DNA of 64,000 nt, taken from positions 80,772,610 through 80,836,609 of the forward strand of contig NC_088917.1 in assembly GCF_963576675.1 (NCBI RefSeq). The letters are read 5' to 3'. Below, one piece after another: positions 53,018 through 63,313 of the stretch; within the stretch, counting starts at the first letter, position 1, and each line of letters opens with the position of its first letter. The notes under the pieces were generated by a model that was not told where the DNA came from, ran no database searches, and was given only the letters and a program-made list of their open reading frames with translations. A program made the position numbers and the translations under genes. The DNA is from Euphorbia lathyris (Eukaryota; Streptophyta; Magnoliopsida; Malpighiales; Euphorbiaceae).

Positions 53018-54581
53018 GGTGGTCGAACAAAATCCAAGAGAAATCTTGAATCGCCAGAAATTCCAGAGAAAGCGACCAAATTAGGATTAAACCAACTTCT
53101 TCCTCAATAAAAATTTCTTTTAAAATCAACTAAATTTCCTTAATCACTGTTCTAATAAGAATTTAAACCCTAGTTAGATAGAATTAGGTTACTGAAATAA
53201 GAATTTAATTCGGAATAAAATTCTTATTAGTTATTATCTATAATTATATCTAAATATAAAGATAATAATAACAACTTATTGATAGGATAATAATAGAAGC
53301 AATTTAATCTCATTAAACCTCCTAACTTATTTATCCTTTAATTAATTTAATTCACAATCATAATCTAATTAGAATTGTTTAAAATCAAATTAATTTATTT
53401 ATGTATTTTACATACATAAATCGCCCCCTAGGTACTGGGCCTTAGTGGACTCAGTTGGGCTTCCATCAATTAATTAACATCTGTTTCTTTTTTGGGCTCC
53501 AAGTCTTATGTGTGACCCATTAGGTTCTTATTGCTTCTAGCCATATGCAACTATTAAATTAATTTTCTTAGAATTATATTTAATCTTTGCATAACGGAAT
53601 GAGTACGCGGAATGTGATTGGCAGATCTGAAACATTCCCCCAGAGCTATAAGAAGACAGGTTGATTCTGTTGCTGACCTTTCTGTATTAGTTATAGTATA
53701 ATTCGATCCTTCATCAACTACATCCTTGAACTGAATCTTATGAATATGGATAATGTCAAGTCACATATAGTGAGACATTCGTTTTACTTGTACAGGCTGA
53801 GTTAACTCCAATTAGATAGGTTAAGTGAAATCTACATTTCAAGTCTTAAGCTATCACCTTGCAAGGATTTAGAGTCAAGTATTCCACAAGCGATCCTTGG
53901 ACGTATCTCCCATTTATCGAGAGTGACAAATGCTCAATCCAATGTATAACTATCCTGCAATTACTTCTTGTGATACCCAACATCTGCCGTTCACACCCTA
54001 GAGTCATCTCTGTTATGGATCGTGTTATAACAGGATCAAAGCATCACATTCCATAATCCAGAATCACTAATTAACATTCCTTTGAGTCTTAGGATTACTT
54101 ATACCTATTAATACCAATGAGATGAACAGGTGACAAGGATAAATCTACTTATCCTGTTATCTCAAGTCGGGTCCCCAATCCTAATGAACTCCCTTTCATC
54201 GGATCCATGCAACTGTCCAGATATCTGCATATCTGAAGCTTGTGAGATCAGCTCTCTGTCTCGACAGAAGACATTGTTACATGCAAGTCTCAGCAGTGAT
54301 ATGTGAATCCTATTTCTAAACATATTACTTGACTTGGGGTGGTTTTAAGTTTATTACTTTATTATAAAGTTTCGTCTCACTTCATGCTTGTATGAACACT
54401 TTATAATCACTTTAAACAAACTTAGGGATTTCCTTTTATTAGACTTATTTAGTTCTTAAAAGATGTTGTCTTTATATAGTTATGAAACCATATCTTATTA
54501 AAACAAACGATATAAAGAACACTTCATTTACATTCAGTTCATATCCTAGAACAATTGTCTATAGGAAACTAAACCCCAACA

Positions 54582-54714
54582 CTAGGAAACCATGATCGCA
54601 ATTCCACTAGGAACCCATGATCCTAATCCCACTAGGAACCCATGATACCAATCCAACTAGGAATCCGAAACCCAATACTACTCCGAATAGGAACTAATTC
54701 AAGGCATTATGGCA
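54582..54714 (-). repeat. 3' LTR of element D, inner 133 bp
   Basis: It matches 58886-59018 (four CTAGGAA(C)CCATGAT-type units, then AATTCAAGGCATTA). On the minus strand it begins TGCCATAATG directly after the purine tract AAAGGTGGAGATT (54715-54727). Confidence 0.85.
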
Positions 54715-54818
54715 AATCTCCACCTTTACTTGAATCCTCCTGAAAACATAACAGATGCACCCATGATAGTGCCAGATGAACAGACTTCTCCCTCTATCTC
54801 AGAGTTGCCCATAGGCAA

Positions 54819-55545
54819 CTAGTAATCTCTGATGTTTAGCAAGTCCTAACAGTGTTGAAACTTGCTTTGCGGAACGAGCTTGGTAAACATGTCGGTCGGA
54901 TTGTCAGAAGTGCCTACCTTATTCACCTTGACCCTCTTCTCACTTCTCATAAAATGATACCTCACATCTATATGCTTGGTCCTCTCATGATGAACCTGAT
55001 CCTTGGCTAAACAGATTGCACTCAAGCTGTCACAATACACTGTAGCCTGATCATGATGTAGACCAAGATCACTAACCAGTCCTTTAAGCCATATCCCCTC
55101 CTTAGCAGCTTTAGTTAGTGCCATATACTCTGCTTCCGTAGTAGACAAAGTCACTGTAGGCTGCAAAGTAGCTTTCCAACTGACAACTGACATCTCCAGC
55201 ATAATCAGAGTCTGAAAAACCTGTCACCAAACACTCTGTATCACCTCCATAAATGAGACTAACGTCAGATGTACCTTTTAGGTACCGAAAGATCCTCTTA
55301 ACAGCTTGCCAATGCACCTTACCAGGTTCACCCATAAACCTGCTAACAACACTAATAGACTGTGCGAGATCAGGTCTAGTGCAGACCATTGCATACATCA
55401 AGCTTCCTACTGCACTAGCATAGGGAACTCGAGACATGTACTCTTTCTCTTCAGCAGACTTAGGTGCAAAAGCAATAGACAGATGTGCACTTGCAGCACT
55501 AGGAGTATCTATGGGCTTTACGGTAGACATGCTAAATCTTGACAA
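54819..55545 (-). pseudogene. RT end and RNase H of element D (deleted)
   Basis: In the RT frame: FSMSTVKPIDTPSAASAHLS, VPYASAVGSLMYAMVCTRPD, FMGEPGKVHWQAVKRIFRYL and TGFSDSDYAGDV. After GDV a deletion removes the RNase H segment that normally carries RR-S-TGYVFTLGG. The frame then shifts, and the text resumes SVVSWKATLQPTVTLSTTEA and ADWYMALT-like words, CDSLSAICLAKDQVHHERT and DMFTKLVPQSKFQHC. A stop at 54846 precedes the true end (RDY, stop at 54819-54821). RNase H is inactive. Confidence 0.88.
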
Positions 55546-55566
55546 GATCTTCTGAATATAGCCCTT

Positions 55567-56217
55567 CTATGACAAAAAAATTTTCCTTTTGCTTATGTCC
55601 CTGTAAATCTCTATTCCCAGAATTTTTCGAGCTGCACCCAAATCCTTCATCTCGAACTCTGCGCTGAGAAGACCCTTCAACTTCTGAATGTCGTGCTTCT
55701 TCCTTGCAACTATCAACATGTCATAGACACAATAATCATATGGGCTCCTGGTGTAGCCCAGCTGCATCATGTAGCTGTCAAACCTTTTATACCACTGTCT
55801 GGGAGACTGCTTAAGTCCATACAAGGACTTCTTCAACTTGCAAACATAATTCTCCTTCCCAGGAATCTGGAAACCATCTGGTTGGGTTATGTAGATCTCT
55901 TCCTCCAAATCTCCATACAGAAAGGCTGTCTTTACATCAAGTTGCTCAAGCTCCAAATCCTGATGTGTAACTATAGCTAGCAACACTCTAATAGAGGTGT
56001 GTCTGACTACTGGTGAGAATATCTCATTATAATCCACTCCCTCTCTTTGATTGAAACCTCTAGCAACAACTCTAGCCTTATACTTGACTCCATCTGAAGG
56101 TGATATCCCTTCCTTCATCTTGAGAACCCACTTGCAAGTAATAATCTTTCTCCCTGGAGGTGGTATGACTAAATCCCATGTTTGATTCTTATGAAGGGAC
56201 TCCATCTCATCTCCCAT
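55567..56217 (-). pseudogene. RT of element D with the YVDD motif deleted
   Basis: The frame opens ESLHKNQTWDLV and ITCKWVLKMKEG, then ARVVARGFNQREGVDYNEIF, LELEQLDVKTAFLYGDLEEE and LKKSLYGLKQSPRQWYKRF. It then reads SPYDYCVYDMLIVARKKHDI. In this lineage some 15-20 residues, including the catalytic YVDD, stand between CVY and DML; here they are deleted in frame, leaving only the last D. EFEMKDLGAARKILGIEIY follows. The polymerase is therefore catalytically dead even without the stop at 55567. A stop at 56260 separates it from the preceding linker. Confidence 0.9.
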
Positions 56218-56259
56218 AGCAGCAAGCCATTTCTCAGAATCGGCGCCTGAAACAGCTTC

Positions 56260-57810
56260 CTAGTAAGTTGATGGTTCACGAGTGTCCACCTCTTCAGCAA
56301 CCTGTAGTGCATAGCCCACCATGTCCTCATACCTCTTAGGTGGCCTAACTCCAACCCTCCTTGGTTGATCTTGAGCTAAGCTACGATGTGTAGCTTCAGA
56401 TGGTTGAGAAACTGATGGTGTAGATTCTGGTAGCTCTATTTCTGAGTCTAACTCTTGTTCCTTCAAGCCACTCTCACTTTGTATGACCTGAAACTCCACC
56501 TATTTATCAATGCTATCAGTTTCTGTTGCAGTTGTAGGCTTCACAATGGGTCTAAGCACAGATTTTTCGTCAAAGACTACATTTCTGCTCAAAATGACCT
56601 TTTTCTCTGATGGAGACCAGATCCTGAAGCCTTTAACTCCATCTCCATAGCCTACGAACACTCCCTTCTTGGCTCTTGGCTCTAGCTTACCCTCGTTAAC
56701 ATGATAGTAAACTATGCACCCAAAAGCTTTCAAGTTTGAGTAATCAGCAACCTTTCCTGACCACATTTCTGTAGGCGTCTTGAGCTGTATGCTGGTGTGT
56801 GGTCCGCGGTTAACCAGATAACATGCTGTGTTCACCGCTTCAGCCCAGAATCTTCTATCTAACCCAACCTTAGAGAGCATGTACCTCACCCTCTCCAGTA
56901 ATGTCTGGTTCATTCGTTCAGCTACACCATTCTGTTGCGGTGTATTCCTGACTGTGTGATGCCGAGCAACCCCTTCATCCTTATAGAACTGATCAAAGTC
57001 AGACGAGCAGAATTCCAAACCATTATCAGTTCGCAGCCTCTTTATCTTCTTTCCTGTTTGGTTTTCCACCAATGCTTTCCACTGCTTGAAATTCTTGAAA
57101 GCTTCACTTTTATGCTTCATCATAATGACCCAAGTCATCCTTGAATAATCATCAATCAGAAACATAAAATATCTGTGACCTCCCAAAGACTCAACTCGAG
57201 ATGGACCCCAACAATCAGAGTGGATGTAATCAAGTGTGTCTTTTGTTATGTGAATAGCTTTGGGAAACTTGATGCGATGTAGTTTCCCAAAGACACAGTG
57301 TTCACAAAGCTCCAGACTCTTGACCTTATGACCATCAAGAAGATCATCCTTTGATAGAATCTGCATCCCTCTTTCGCCCATATGAACAAGTCTCATATGC
57401 CATATCTTTGTCATATCCTCCTGGTCAATCTTTGATGATGCAGCATTAGCTGAACCTGTAACAGTGGAACCTTATAGGAAATACAAAGTATCATGCTTCA
57501 CACCTTTCAGAATCACATCAGAACCTTTACAGACATGTAGAACTCCATCTTTTCCTGACCAGCTGAGACCCCTGCTGTCTAAAAGACTCAGGGATATCAG
57601 ATTCTTCATCATCAATGGAACATGCCTGACTTCGTTCAATGTGCAGAACTTACCATCATGTGTCCTCAACTTGATCGAGCCTATTCCAACTGCTTTGCAG
57701 ACATGACTATTAGGCATTGAAATGCTACCTCCATCTACATGCGTATAAGTTGAAAACCACTCTCTCCTTGGACAAATATGATAAGATGCTCCTGAATCAA
57801 GAACCCACAC
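56260..57810 (-). pseudogene. Protease, integrase and linker of element D
   Basis: Protease: WVLDSGASYHICPRREWF (D-S-G) with VPLMMKNLISLSLLDSRGL following. Integrase zinc finger: WHMRLVHMGERGMQIL (second histidine of the family's RLGH shifted to RLVH) and CEHCVFGKLHR. Core: YIHSDCWGPSRV, KRLRTDNGLEFCSS and QQNGVAERMNQTLLERVRYM (D, D, E present). The chain continues to LKTPTEMWSGKVADYSNLKA and KKGVFVGYGDGVKGFRIW, then the acidic linker (ELPESTPSVSQPSEATHRS). In-frame stops lie at 57472 and 56500, and one before 57810. All in one frame with RT. Confidence 0.92.
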
Positions 57811-57897
57811 ATCAGAGTGATGAGTGTGTCCATCAGCAACTAGAGCAATATCGTTTTCAGAGCTGCTATCGCCATCTGCTACAGTAGCAGAACCTGG

Positions 57898-58640
57898 TTA
57901 ATTTTCTGATTTCTTCTTCTTCTTTGGACAATCAGTTTTCCAATGTCCTTTCTCCTTACAGTAATTACATGTGTCGTCTAGCTTAGGACCCTTTGAGAAC
58001 GGCTTCTTAGACTTCTTCTTCCCACCGTTTCCCTTTCCCTTACAGCCGCTGGCAAACAGTCCATAGGTCTGATTATCTGCACCTGTATTGCCCGCCTTAT
58101 GGCGCAACTCTCTGCTATGAAGAGATGACCTAACTTCTTCCAGAGTCACATAATCTTTACCAACAATAAATGATTGAACAAAATTCTCATATGAAAGCGG
58201 TAAAGACACCAACAGAATCAAAGCAACATCTTCATCTTCAATTTTCACATCAATATTACGTAATTCTAGTAATAATGTGTTCAATTGATCTAAATAATCC
58301 CTAAGTTGCGTACCTTCATGCATTCGCAGGCGAAACAGACGTTGTTTCAAAAGAAGTTTGTTCGTTAGAGATTTCGTCATGTATAAGCTCTCTAACTTCA
58401 TCCACAGACAACAGTCTCTTCGTTTGAGACCTCAGTGATGACGTCATCTGCGAGGCACAACATAATTGTTGAATGTGCCTTTTCTTCCAGAATCGTCATC
58501 TCAGCAGTGACTTCTCCCGTTGCCTTCTTCAACGACGTCCACAGACCTTGTTGTTTTAACAAAGCCCGCATCTTGATCTGCCATAGACTGAAACTATTTC
58601 TCCCAGTAAACTTTTCGATTTTCACGTTCCTCGCAGACAT
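57898..58640 (-). pseudogene. gag: gag of element D
   Basis: The start ATG at 58640 gives MSARNVKIEKFTGRNSFSLW, then KMRALLKQQGLWTSL and CLADDVITEVSNEETV. A frameshift near 58400 leads to the 167-codon frame with MKLESLYMTKSLTNKLLLKQ, RLRMHEGTQLRDYLDQLNTL and LLVSLPLSYENFVQSFIVG (UBN2 core). A basic tail and an intact zinc knuckle CNYCKEKGHWKTDC follow. It stops at 57898 with the frame open again right after (PGSATVADGDSSSEN) to the protease, so one mutation separates them. Confidence 0.9.
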
Positions 58641-58680
58641 CTTTCTCTCCAGAAAACAAAACTCCGATCGGAAACCGAAA

Positions 58681-58692
58681 GCTCTGATACCA
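58681..58692 (-). promoter_or_regulatory. Primer binding site of element D
   Basis: TGGTATCAGAGC (minus strand) lies three bases after the LTR end. It is an initiator-Met tRNA complement. Confidence 0.9.
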
Positions 58693-58695
58693 GTT

Positions 58696-59018
58696 TGTTG
58701 TGCGGAATTAATGAAAGATAAATAAACAAGCAATCGAAAAACACACAGATTTACGTGGTTCACCAACGTTGTGTTGACTAGTCCACGGGCAGAAGGAGAA
58801 TAGTATTATTAGGAGGCGAAAATCAGATTACATTATTAGGTTTACATAATGGGGTATTTATAATACCCAATCTATCCTAATCCCACTAGGAACCCATGAT
58901 CGCAATTCAACTAGGAACCCATGATCCTAATCCCACTAGGAACCCATGATCCCAATCCAACTAGGAATCCGAAACCCAATACTACTCCGAATAGGAACTA
59001 ATTCAAGGCATTACGATA
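58696..59018 (-). repeat. 5' LTR of element D
   Basis: It is 323 bp and starts TGTTGTGCGG on the plus strand. The other end (ATTACGATA) has lost the expected GGCA that the partner at 54714 retains. The minus-strand TATAAATACC box lies near 58854-58863. Four direct CTAGGAACCCATGAT-type units lie at 58885-58970. Confidence 0.85.
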
Positions 59019-59067
59019 AATACCATATTTCCTCTTTTAAAATTTATATATTTTTATTTTTTTTATA

Positions 59068-59205
59068 GTCACATGGCAAGCTTCTAAAATTTATGTTTAT
59101 TAATTTATCGTTACATGGAAAGCAGTTAAGATTTATATATAGTTATTTATCATCACATGGCAAGCCTTTAAAATTTATTTGTTTATTTATCATCACATGA
59201 TTTTA
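59068..59205. repeat. Degenerate tandem repeat, about 50-bp unit
   Basis: The words TCACATGGCAAGC, TTACATGGAAAGC, TCACATGGCAAGC and TCACATGATT, each followed by an AAATTTAT-type stretch, recur about every 40-55 bp. Confidence 0.6.
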
Positions 59206-59305
59206 TGCTTTGAATAATATGCCAAAATTTTCACTGTATGTAGTGACAAATTGACAACAGTTGAGTCCCAGGTTCTCCGAGGGTCAACACTGCATCAATT
59301 TTGTG

Positions 59306-59633
59306 ACAAATTTTCATTTGTGACGTTTACCGTGAAGGAAATGTGGTTGTTGATTCTCTTGTCTCTTTTAGTCGTATGGTTGATAATTTATATTAGTGGG
59401 ATATTATGCTAGATTTTTGTTGCTCGGTTTTTTTGAATGATCTTGAGATGCGTGGTTCTTATCGCTTCTCTTGACTTGGTTTTGTTTTGAGCTTTAGTAT
59501 TTGGATATTTGTAACTTTTCTTTTTTTCTTTAATAATATTGGTTCGGGTTTGGTGTGATTTTCAGTGGTGCCAGTATAGTTGGGATGTCTGTTTTTTGCA
59601 CTTTCTCGTTAACCGGCCTTTAATAAAAAAAAC
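59306..59633 (+). mobile_element. Short 5'-truncated LINE with a 40-bp target duplication
   Basis: A plus-strand piece of 328 bp encodes the very end of a plant LINE RNase H (DVYREGNVVVDSLVSFSRMV, then WDIMLDFCCSVF, stop near 59475). The 3' UTR follows with GGTGCCAGTATAGTTGGGATG, like those at 25.7 and 51.3 kb, and ends in eight A residues. Direct repeats of 40 and 42 bp flank it (59266-59305 and 59634-59675; TCCCAGGTTCTCCGAGGG then CAACAC...TGCATCAATTTTGTG), differing by a base change and a 2-bp insertion. These are target-site duplications of the insertion. Confidence 0.9.
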
Positions 59634-59675
59634 TCCCAGGTTCTCCGAGGGGCAACACTCTGCATCAATTTTGTG

Positions 59676-60260
59676 CTTGAATTCGTGCTTCGGACTCACC
59701 TAATAACGAATTAGCCTATAAAACAATTGATAAATTGGGTCAATTTCAGACACTATTATAAAATAGATATATTTTTGTTCCTTATTCTGCACTAATTGCA
59801 TAACAATTCGTTCTAAAAAAATTATTGCATGTTTTTTATAATTTAATAATAGAATTGGAGATTAATATTTATAAATTTGGTGAATTTTTTTGTCTAATTC
59901 GTACTATTTTTTTTTCACATCCCAACATATGTTTGTGATTTGTTACTGATAAAATTACGCACGTGTGAAGTGTAGATGACAAGATTCATGACCGAGAAGA
60001 CATTTTGATGAATTATTTCTCAAATTGACCCAATTTATCAATGTTAGGCGTAAAATTGCTCTTGGCTTCCAACGTTAGAGGTTAAATTGCACCATTTTAA
60101 ATGTTAGGGGTAAAATTGCTTTTGATCCAAAACGTTAAGTGTATTTTTACACCTTAACCCTAATTTAAATGTTAGGGATAAAATTGCTCATAACTTGTTT
60201 GTTTTGAAGTATAATTGTGGAGTAAGGTAAATGAGGGTAAAATTTACTTTATTTTTGTTA
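59676..60260. repeat. AT-rich dispersed repeat, copy related to 2513-2824
   Basis: No coding content was found. It shares several ordered phrases with 2.5-2.8 kb (GGTCAATTTCAG, GAATTGGAGATTAAT, TTTGTGATTTGTTACT). The end has repeated AATGTTAGGG(G)(A)TAAAATTGCT words (about four times). Confidence 0.45.
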
Positions 60261-60772
60261 GGCTTAATACATCATTTGCCCCCTGAACTTGTCCAAAAAG
60301 ATTGATTGGTCCCCTGAACTTTCAAAGTGTACCGATAACCCTCTGAATTTGCATAAAATGTTCAGTTAGCCCTCTGAACTTGCATAAACTGTAATCAATT
60401 GAAAACTGGTCTTAAAAAGTAAGTTAAATACGGAAGATGTATTCCACACATCTTAGAATGTTATTACATAATTAAAAAATGAATTAAAATTGAAGTTATT
60501 ACTTGCTCAATTATACAACTTGTCTTCTCTAATATTAGAACTGTATATCCCGATTTTGGTCATTTTACTTTTTTTAAGACTCGTACAATATATCTTCCGT
60601 ATTTAACTTACTTTTTTTTGCGACAGAGTGATCAATTGATTACATTTTACGCAAGTTCAGGGGGCTAACTGAATTTTTTATGCAAATTCAGAGGGATATC
60701 GTGATACTTTGAAAGTTCAGAGAGCCGATCAAACTTTTTGGACAAGTTCAGGGACAAATGACATATTAAGCC
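60261..60772. mobile_element. MULE-type MITE 1 (GGCTTAAT ends), 9-bp TSD
   Basis: It is 512 bp with long inverted arms: the left arm runs GGCTTAATACATCATTTG to GTTAGCCC, and the right arm is its complement ending AAATGACATATTAAGCC. The flanks are TTTTTGTTA on both sides (60252-60260 and 60773-60781), a perfect 9-bp duplication of the type Mutator-like transposases leave. The middle is AT-rich and noncoding. Confidence 0.9.
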
Positions 60773-61025
60773 TTTTTGTTACATCCAGATTTGACGGTAA
60801 GCATAATTAATTAACTTGGTAAGCTAATGTGCTATAAATATAGTAATTGATGTTGGTAATTACAACTCAATTGAAAAAAGTATTGGTTCTGAAAAATAGA
60901 TAAGAAATTACAGAATTTTATTTTGATTGTTATAAGTGAGGATTTAATTTCTTATATTTAGCAAAATTAGCATATAGTAATTTAATTAAATTTGGTTATA
61001 ATTTTTTAAGAAGAAATCATTTAAT

Positions 61026-61194
61026 AAAATCTCTATAAATTAATAATTTTGGAACCATGAAATTTTATTAATCAATAGAGATACTAATTTATTGAGTATA
61101 AAATTAGTGATTTGGTCTAAGTCGGGATCAGAAGAAATTATTATTTTAAAGAGATTAGTAATTTATCGAGTATTAATTTATGATGGTTTTACGG
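61026..61194. mobile_element. Small TIR element, relative of 62128-63023
   Basis: The left end AAAATCTCTATAAATTAATA and the right end, whose complement reads ACCGTAAAACCATCATAAAT, form imperfect inverted repeats. Internal words AAGTCGGGATCAGAAG and TTATCGAGTATTAATTTAT match those of 62128-63023, so both belong to one family; target duplications were not evident. Confidence 0.55.
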
Positions 61195-61622
61195 TATTTA
61201 GTTTATAGAGAAGTAGAAGTTATAATTAAAAGTAAATATATAATGGTGATTTTGTACATAACCTTACCTTATTACTTTATCTTCAGATTAAACACGATTA
61301 CGTTATTATAATCATTACTTACCTTACTTTCTGTTCAAACACAAAAAATTATTTCATTACACCTCTCTTACTTTAGCTTTGAATAACCATTATGCAAACA
61401 AACCTTAAGGCCACACACAAGCTGGCATGACAACTAAAATGGAAAATGTTTGTAAAAAATCCCTCTTGTATTCTACTTAAATAGCCTCTAATAGAATGTC
61501 TTTTTCCCATTCCCAACCTTTCGGTGAAAATAAATTAGGTTTTCGGTAACCATTGGTCGAATCCAGTCATGGATGGATAATCCCCTCCTCGTTTGCAATC
61601 CTTACCTTGATCTAATTATAAG

Positions 61623-62101
61623 GGCTTAATGTATATTTACACCCTTGAACTTGGCACATTTTACTTATCGGCACTCTGAATTTTTAAAATAACCTATCAC
61701 ACACCTATAGTTGGCTTTAAAAACCCATTGCACATCTATAGTTGACTTTAAAAATCTATTACACACCTATAGTTGGCTCATTCGGACCTCATACACACAA
61801 AATCGTTGATCTTTCGTCTTTAATGAACAAGGTGGTATGCGTGTTATAGAAAAAAAAGAAAAGCGCAGGAGTTCATTCTGTATGCCACCTCATCCGTCAA
61901 AGACGAAAAATCAACGATTTTGTGTGTAGGAGGTCCGAATGAGCCAACTAACTATAGATGCGTGATAGGTTTTTAAAGCCAACTATAAGTGTGCGATAGG
62001 TTTTTAAAGGCAACTATAAGTGTGTGATAAGTTATTTTAAAAGTTGAGGGTGCTATTAGGCAAAAGTTACCAAGTTTAGGTGTGTATATATGCATTAAGC
62101 C
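61623..62101. mobile_element. MITE 2 (GGCTTAAT ends), weaker TSD
   Basis: It is 479 bp with inverted arms (GGCTTAATGTATATTTAC and its near complement TATATATGCATTAAGCC) carrying three ACACACCTATAGTTGGCT-type units in one arm and their complements in the other. TATAAG flanks both sides (61617-61622 and 62102-62107); a longer duplication may have decayed. The terminal eight bases are the same as in the MITEs at 60261 and 62449. Confidence 0.75.
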
Positions 62102-62127
62102 TATAAGATTTGAGATATAACACTATA

Positions 62128-63023
62128 CAGTAAAACCTCGATAAATGCATATCCTTGGAATCGAAAAAAATATTCATTAAGCGAGATTATTTATTTATCG
62201 ATAAATGAATAAATTATTCATTTATCGATAAATCAATATTTATTATTTTATAGATAATTTTTGCACTATAAAATGAATAAGTTGTGTTTGCACTACAAAA
62301 AGTTAAGGATGATGTTAATTTTGGTTTAGGTGGAAAGAAAAAACAATCAACTATAGATGCATTTTTTTATTACTTAATGCATTTAGCGAGGTTATTACTG
62401 TAGTCCATTGGCCCAAGTCGGGACCGAAAGAATTTATTATATAAACGAGGCTTAATACATCATTTGCCCCCTAAACTTGTCCAAAATGGTTGATTGACCC
62501 CCTGAACTTTCAAAGTATCTCGATAGCCCCTTAAACTTGCATAAAATGTCCAGTTAGCCTCCTGAACTTGCATAAAATGTAATCAATTAATCACTCGGTT
62601 GTAAAAAAGTAAGTTAAATGTGGAAGATATGTTGCACACATCTTAAAAAAGTAAAACGATCAAGATCGGGGTATGCGAGTATAATATTAGAGAAGAAAGT
62701 GTTTTATAGTTGAATAAGTAAAAAATTCTTTTTTAACATGGTTTAATCTATTTTCTGAAGTATGTAATAACATTTTAAGGCACGTGTAATATATCTTCCA
62801 TATTTGACTTACTTTTTTACAACCGAATGATTAATTGATTACATTTTATGCAAGTTCAGGGGGTTAACTGAACATTTTATGGAAGTTCAGGGGGCTATCG
62901 GAACACTTTGAAAGTTCAAGGGGCCAATCAACCATTTTGGATAAGTTCAGGGAGCAAATGATATATTAAGCCTATAAACGAGGTTATTACTTTATCGAAC
63001 ATTAATTTATCGAGGTTTAACTG
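62128..63023. mobile_element. TIR element with a nested MITE
   Basis: It starts CAGTAAAACCTCGATAAATG and ends with the complement of CAGTTAAACCTCGATAAATT, giving about 20-bp inverted repeats. An internal palindromic stretch (ATTCATTTATCGATAAAT) lies at about 62205-62235. Without the MITE at 62449-62972 and one TSD copy it is about 360 bp. No coding content. Confidence 0.65.
62449..62972. mobile_element. MULE-type MITE 3 (GGCTTAAT ends), 9-bp TSD, nested
   Basis: It is 524 bp with arms similar to MITE 1 (left GGCTTAATACATCATTTGCC, right the complement). The flanks TATAAACGA at 62440-62448 and 62973-62981 are a perfect 9-bp duplication. It was inserted into the older element at 62128-63023. 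Confidence 0.9.
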
Positions 63024-63282
63024 ATATTACCATTAATTATAAAATCAATAAAATTAACACTATTATATTATTTTTTATTTATTTTTAATGAGCTGGATAC
63101 TCATATGGAAAAAGAGACATTGGTGCACATAAAATAAGAAAAAACGCATTATAGTCACTTATTTTGTTCTTTCTTTCACACGTACCCTCTCCCACTCCCT
63201 AGTAAGACAATATAAAATAAAATAATGTAAAGCATAAAAAACGTGAGTCAACATCTGGAAAAACATAATCATAAACTCTGGC

Positions 63283-63290
63283 TATAAATT
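63283..63290 (+). promoter_or_regulatory. TATA box of the receptor-like protein gene
   Basis: TATAAATT lies 24 bases before the ATG at 63314. This is close for a leader, so the transcript would have a very short 5' UTR or use another start. Confidence 0.5.
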
Positions 63291-63313
63291 ATAGTGCATC
63301 TGGGTGGGTGAAG

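Larger units (their letters stand above)
51280..53105 (-). mobile_element. Internally deleted LINE in the LTR of element A
   Basis: This minus-strand LINE ends in a run of about 11 A residues (51280-51290) after a 3' UTR with GAGCCGACCTAGTCGGGATG. The 5' end appears intact (start codon context CACCATGGCGG at 53017). The middle is missing: ORF1 begins but joins directly to the end of ORF2. This is a deletion derivative rather than the usual 5' truncation. Confidence 0.8.
46326..54581 (-). mobile_element. Element A (Angela/BARE1-like copia), 5' piece: LTR, leader, gag, protease
   Basis: This is the right piece of element A. Minus-strand order from the right: LTR of about 1.9 kb (54581-50858, holding a LINE), Met-tRNA primer site, a leader of about 1.9 kb (50844-47416, holding another LINE), gag and protease to 46326, where element B is inserted. 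A long LTR and long untranslated leader are known for BARE1/Angela elements. The right end lies inside the LTR of element D; the left LTR is lost, so the target duplication cannot be checked. Confidence 0.8.
50858..54581 (-). repeat. 5' LTR of element A (with a LINE inside)
   Basis: On the minus strand it starts TGTTGGGGTTTAG and ends TTTTCCTTCA. It spans 3,724 bp, about 1.9 kb of it LTR once the LINE at 51280-53105 is removed. The minus-strand TATATATA box is at 51259-51266; the LINE sits just upstream of it. No partner LTR exists in the window. Confidence 0.75.
54582..59018 (-). mobile_element. Element D: TNT1-like Ty1/copia retrotransposon
   Basis: The minus-strand element has a full 5' LTR at 58696-59018 (323 bp) and the inner 133 bp of the 3' LTR at 54582-54714; the outer 190 bp were lost at the junction with element A. 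Met-tRNA primer site, gag, protease, integrase, RT and RNase H follow in copia order. One reading frame covers almost all of gag-pol (58401 to about 55545), broken by stops rather than frameshifts. Two deletions hit the catalytic parts of RT and RNase H. The protein words match the TNT1-94 group (Tork lineage). Confidence 0.92.
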
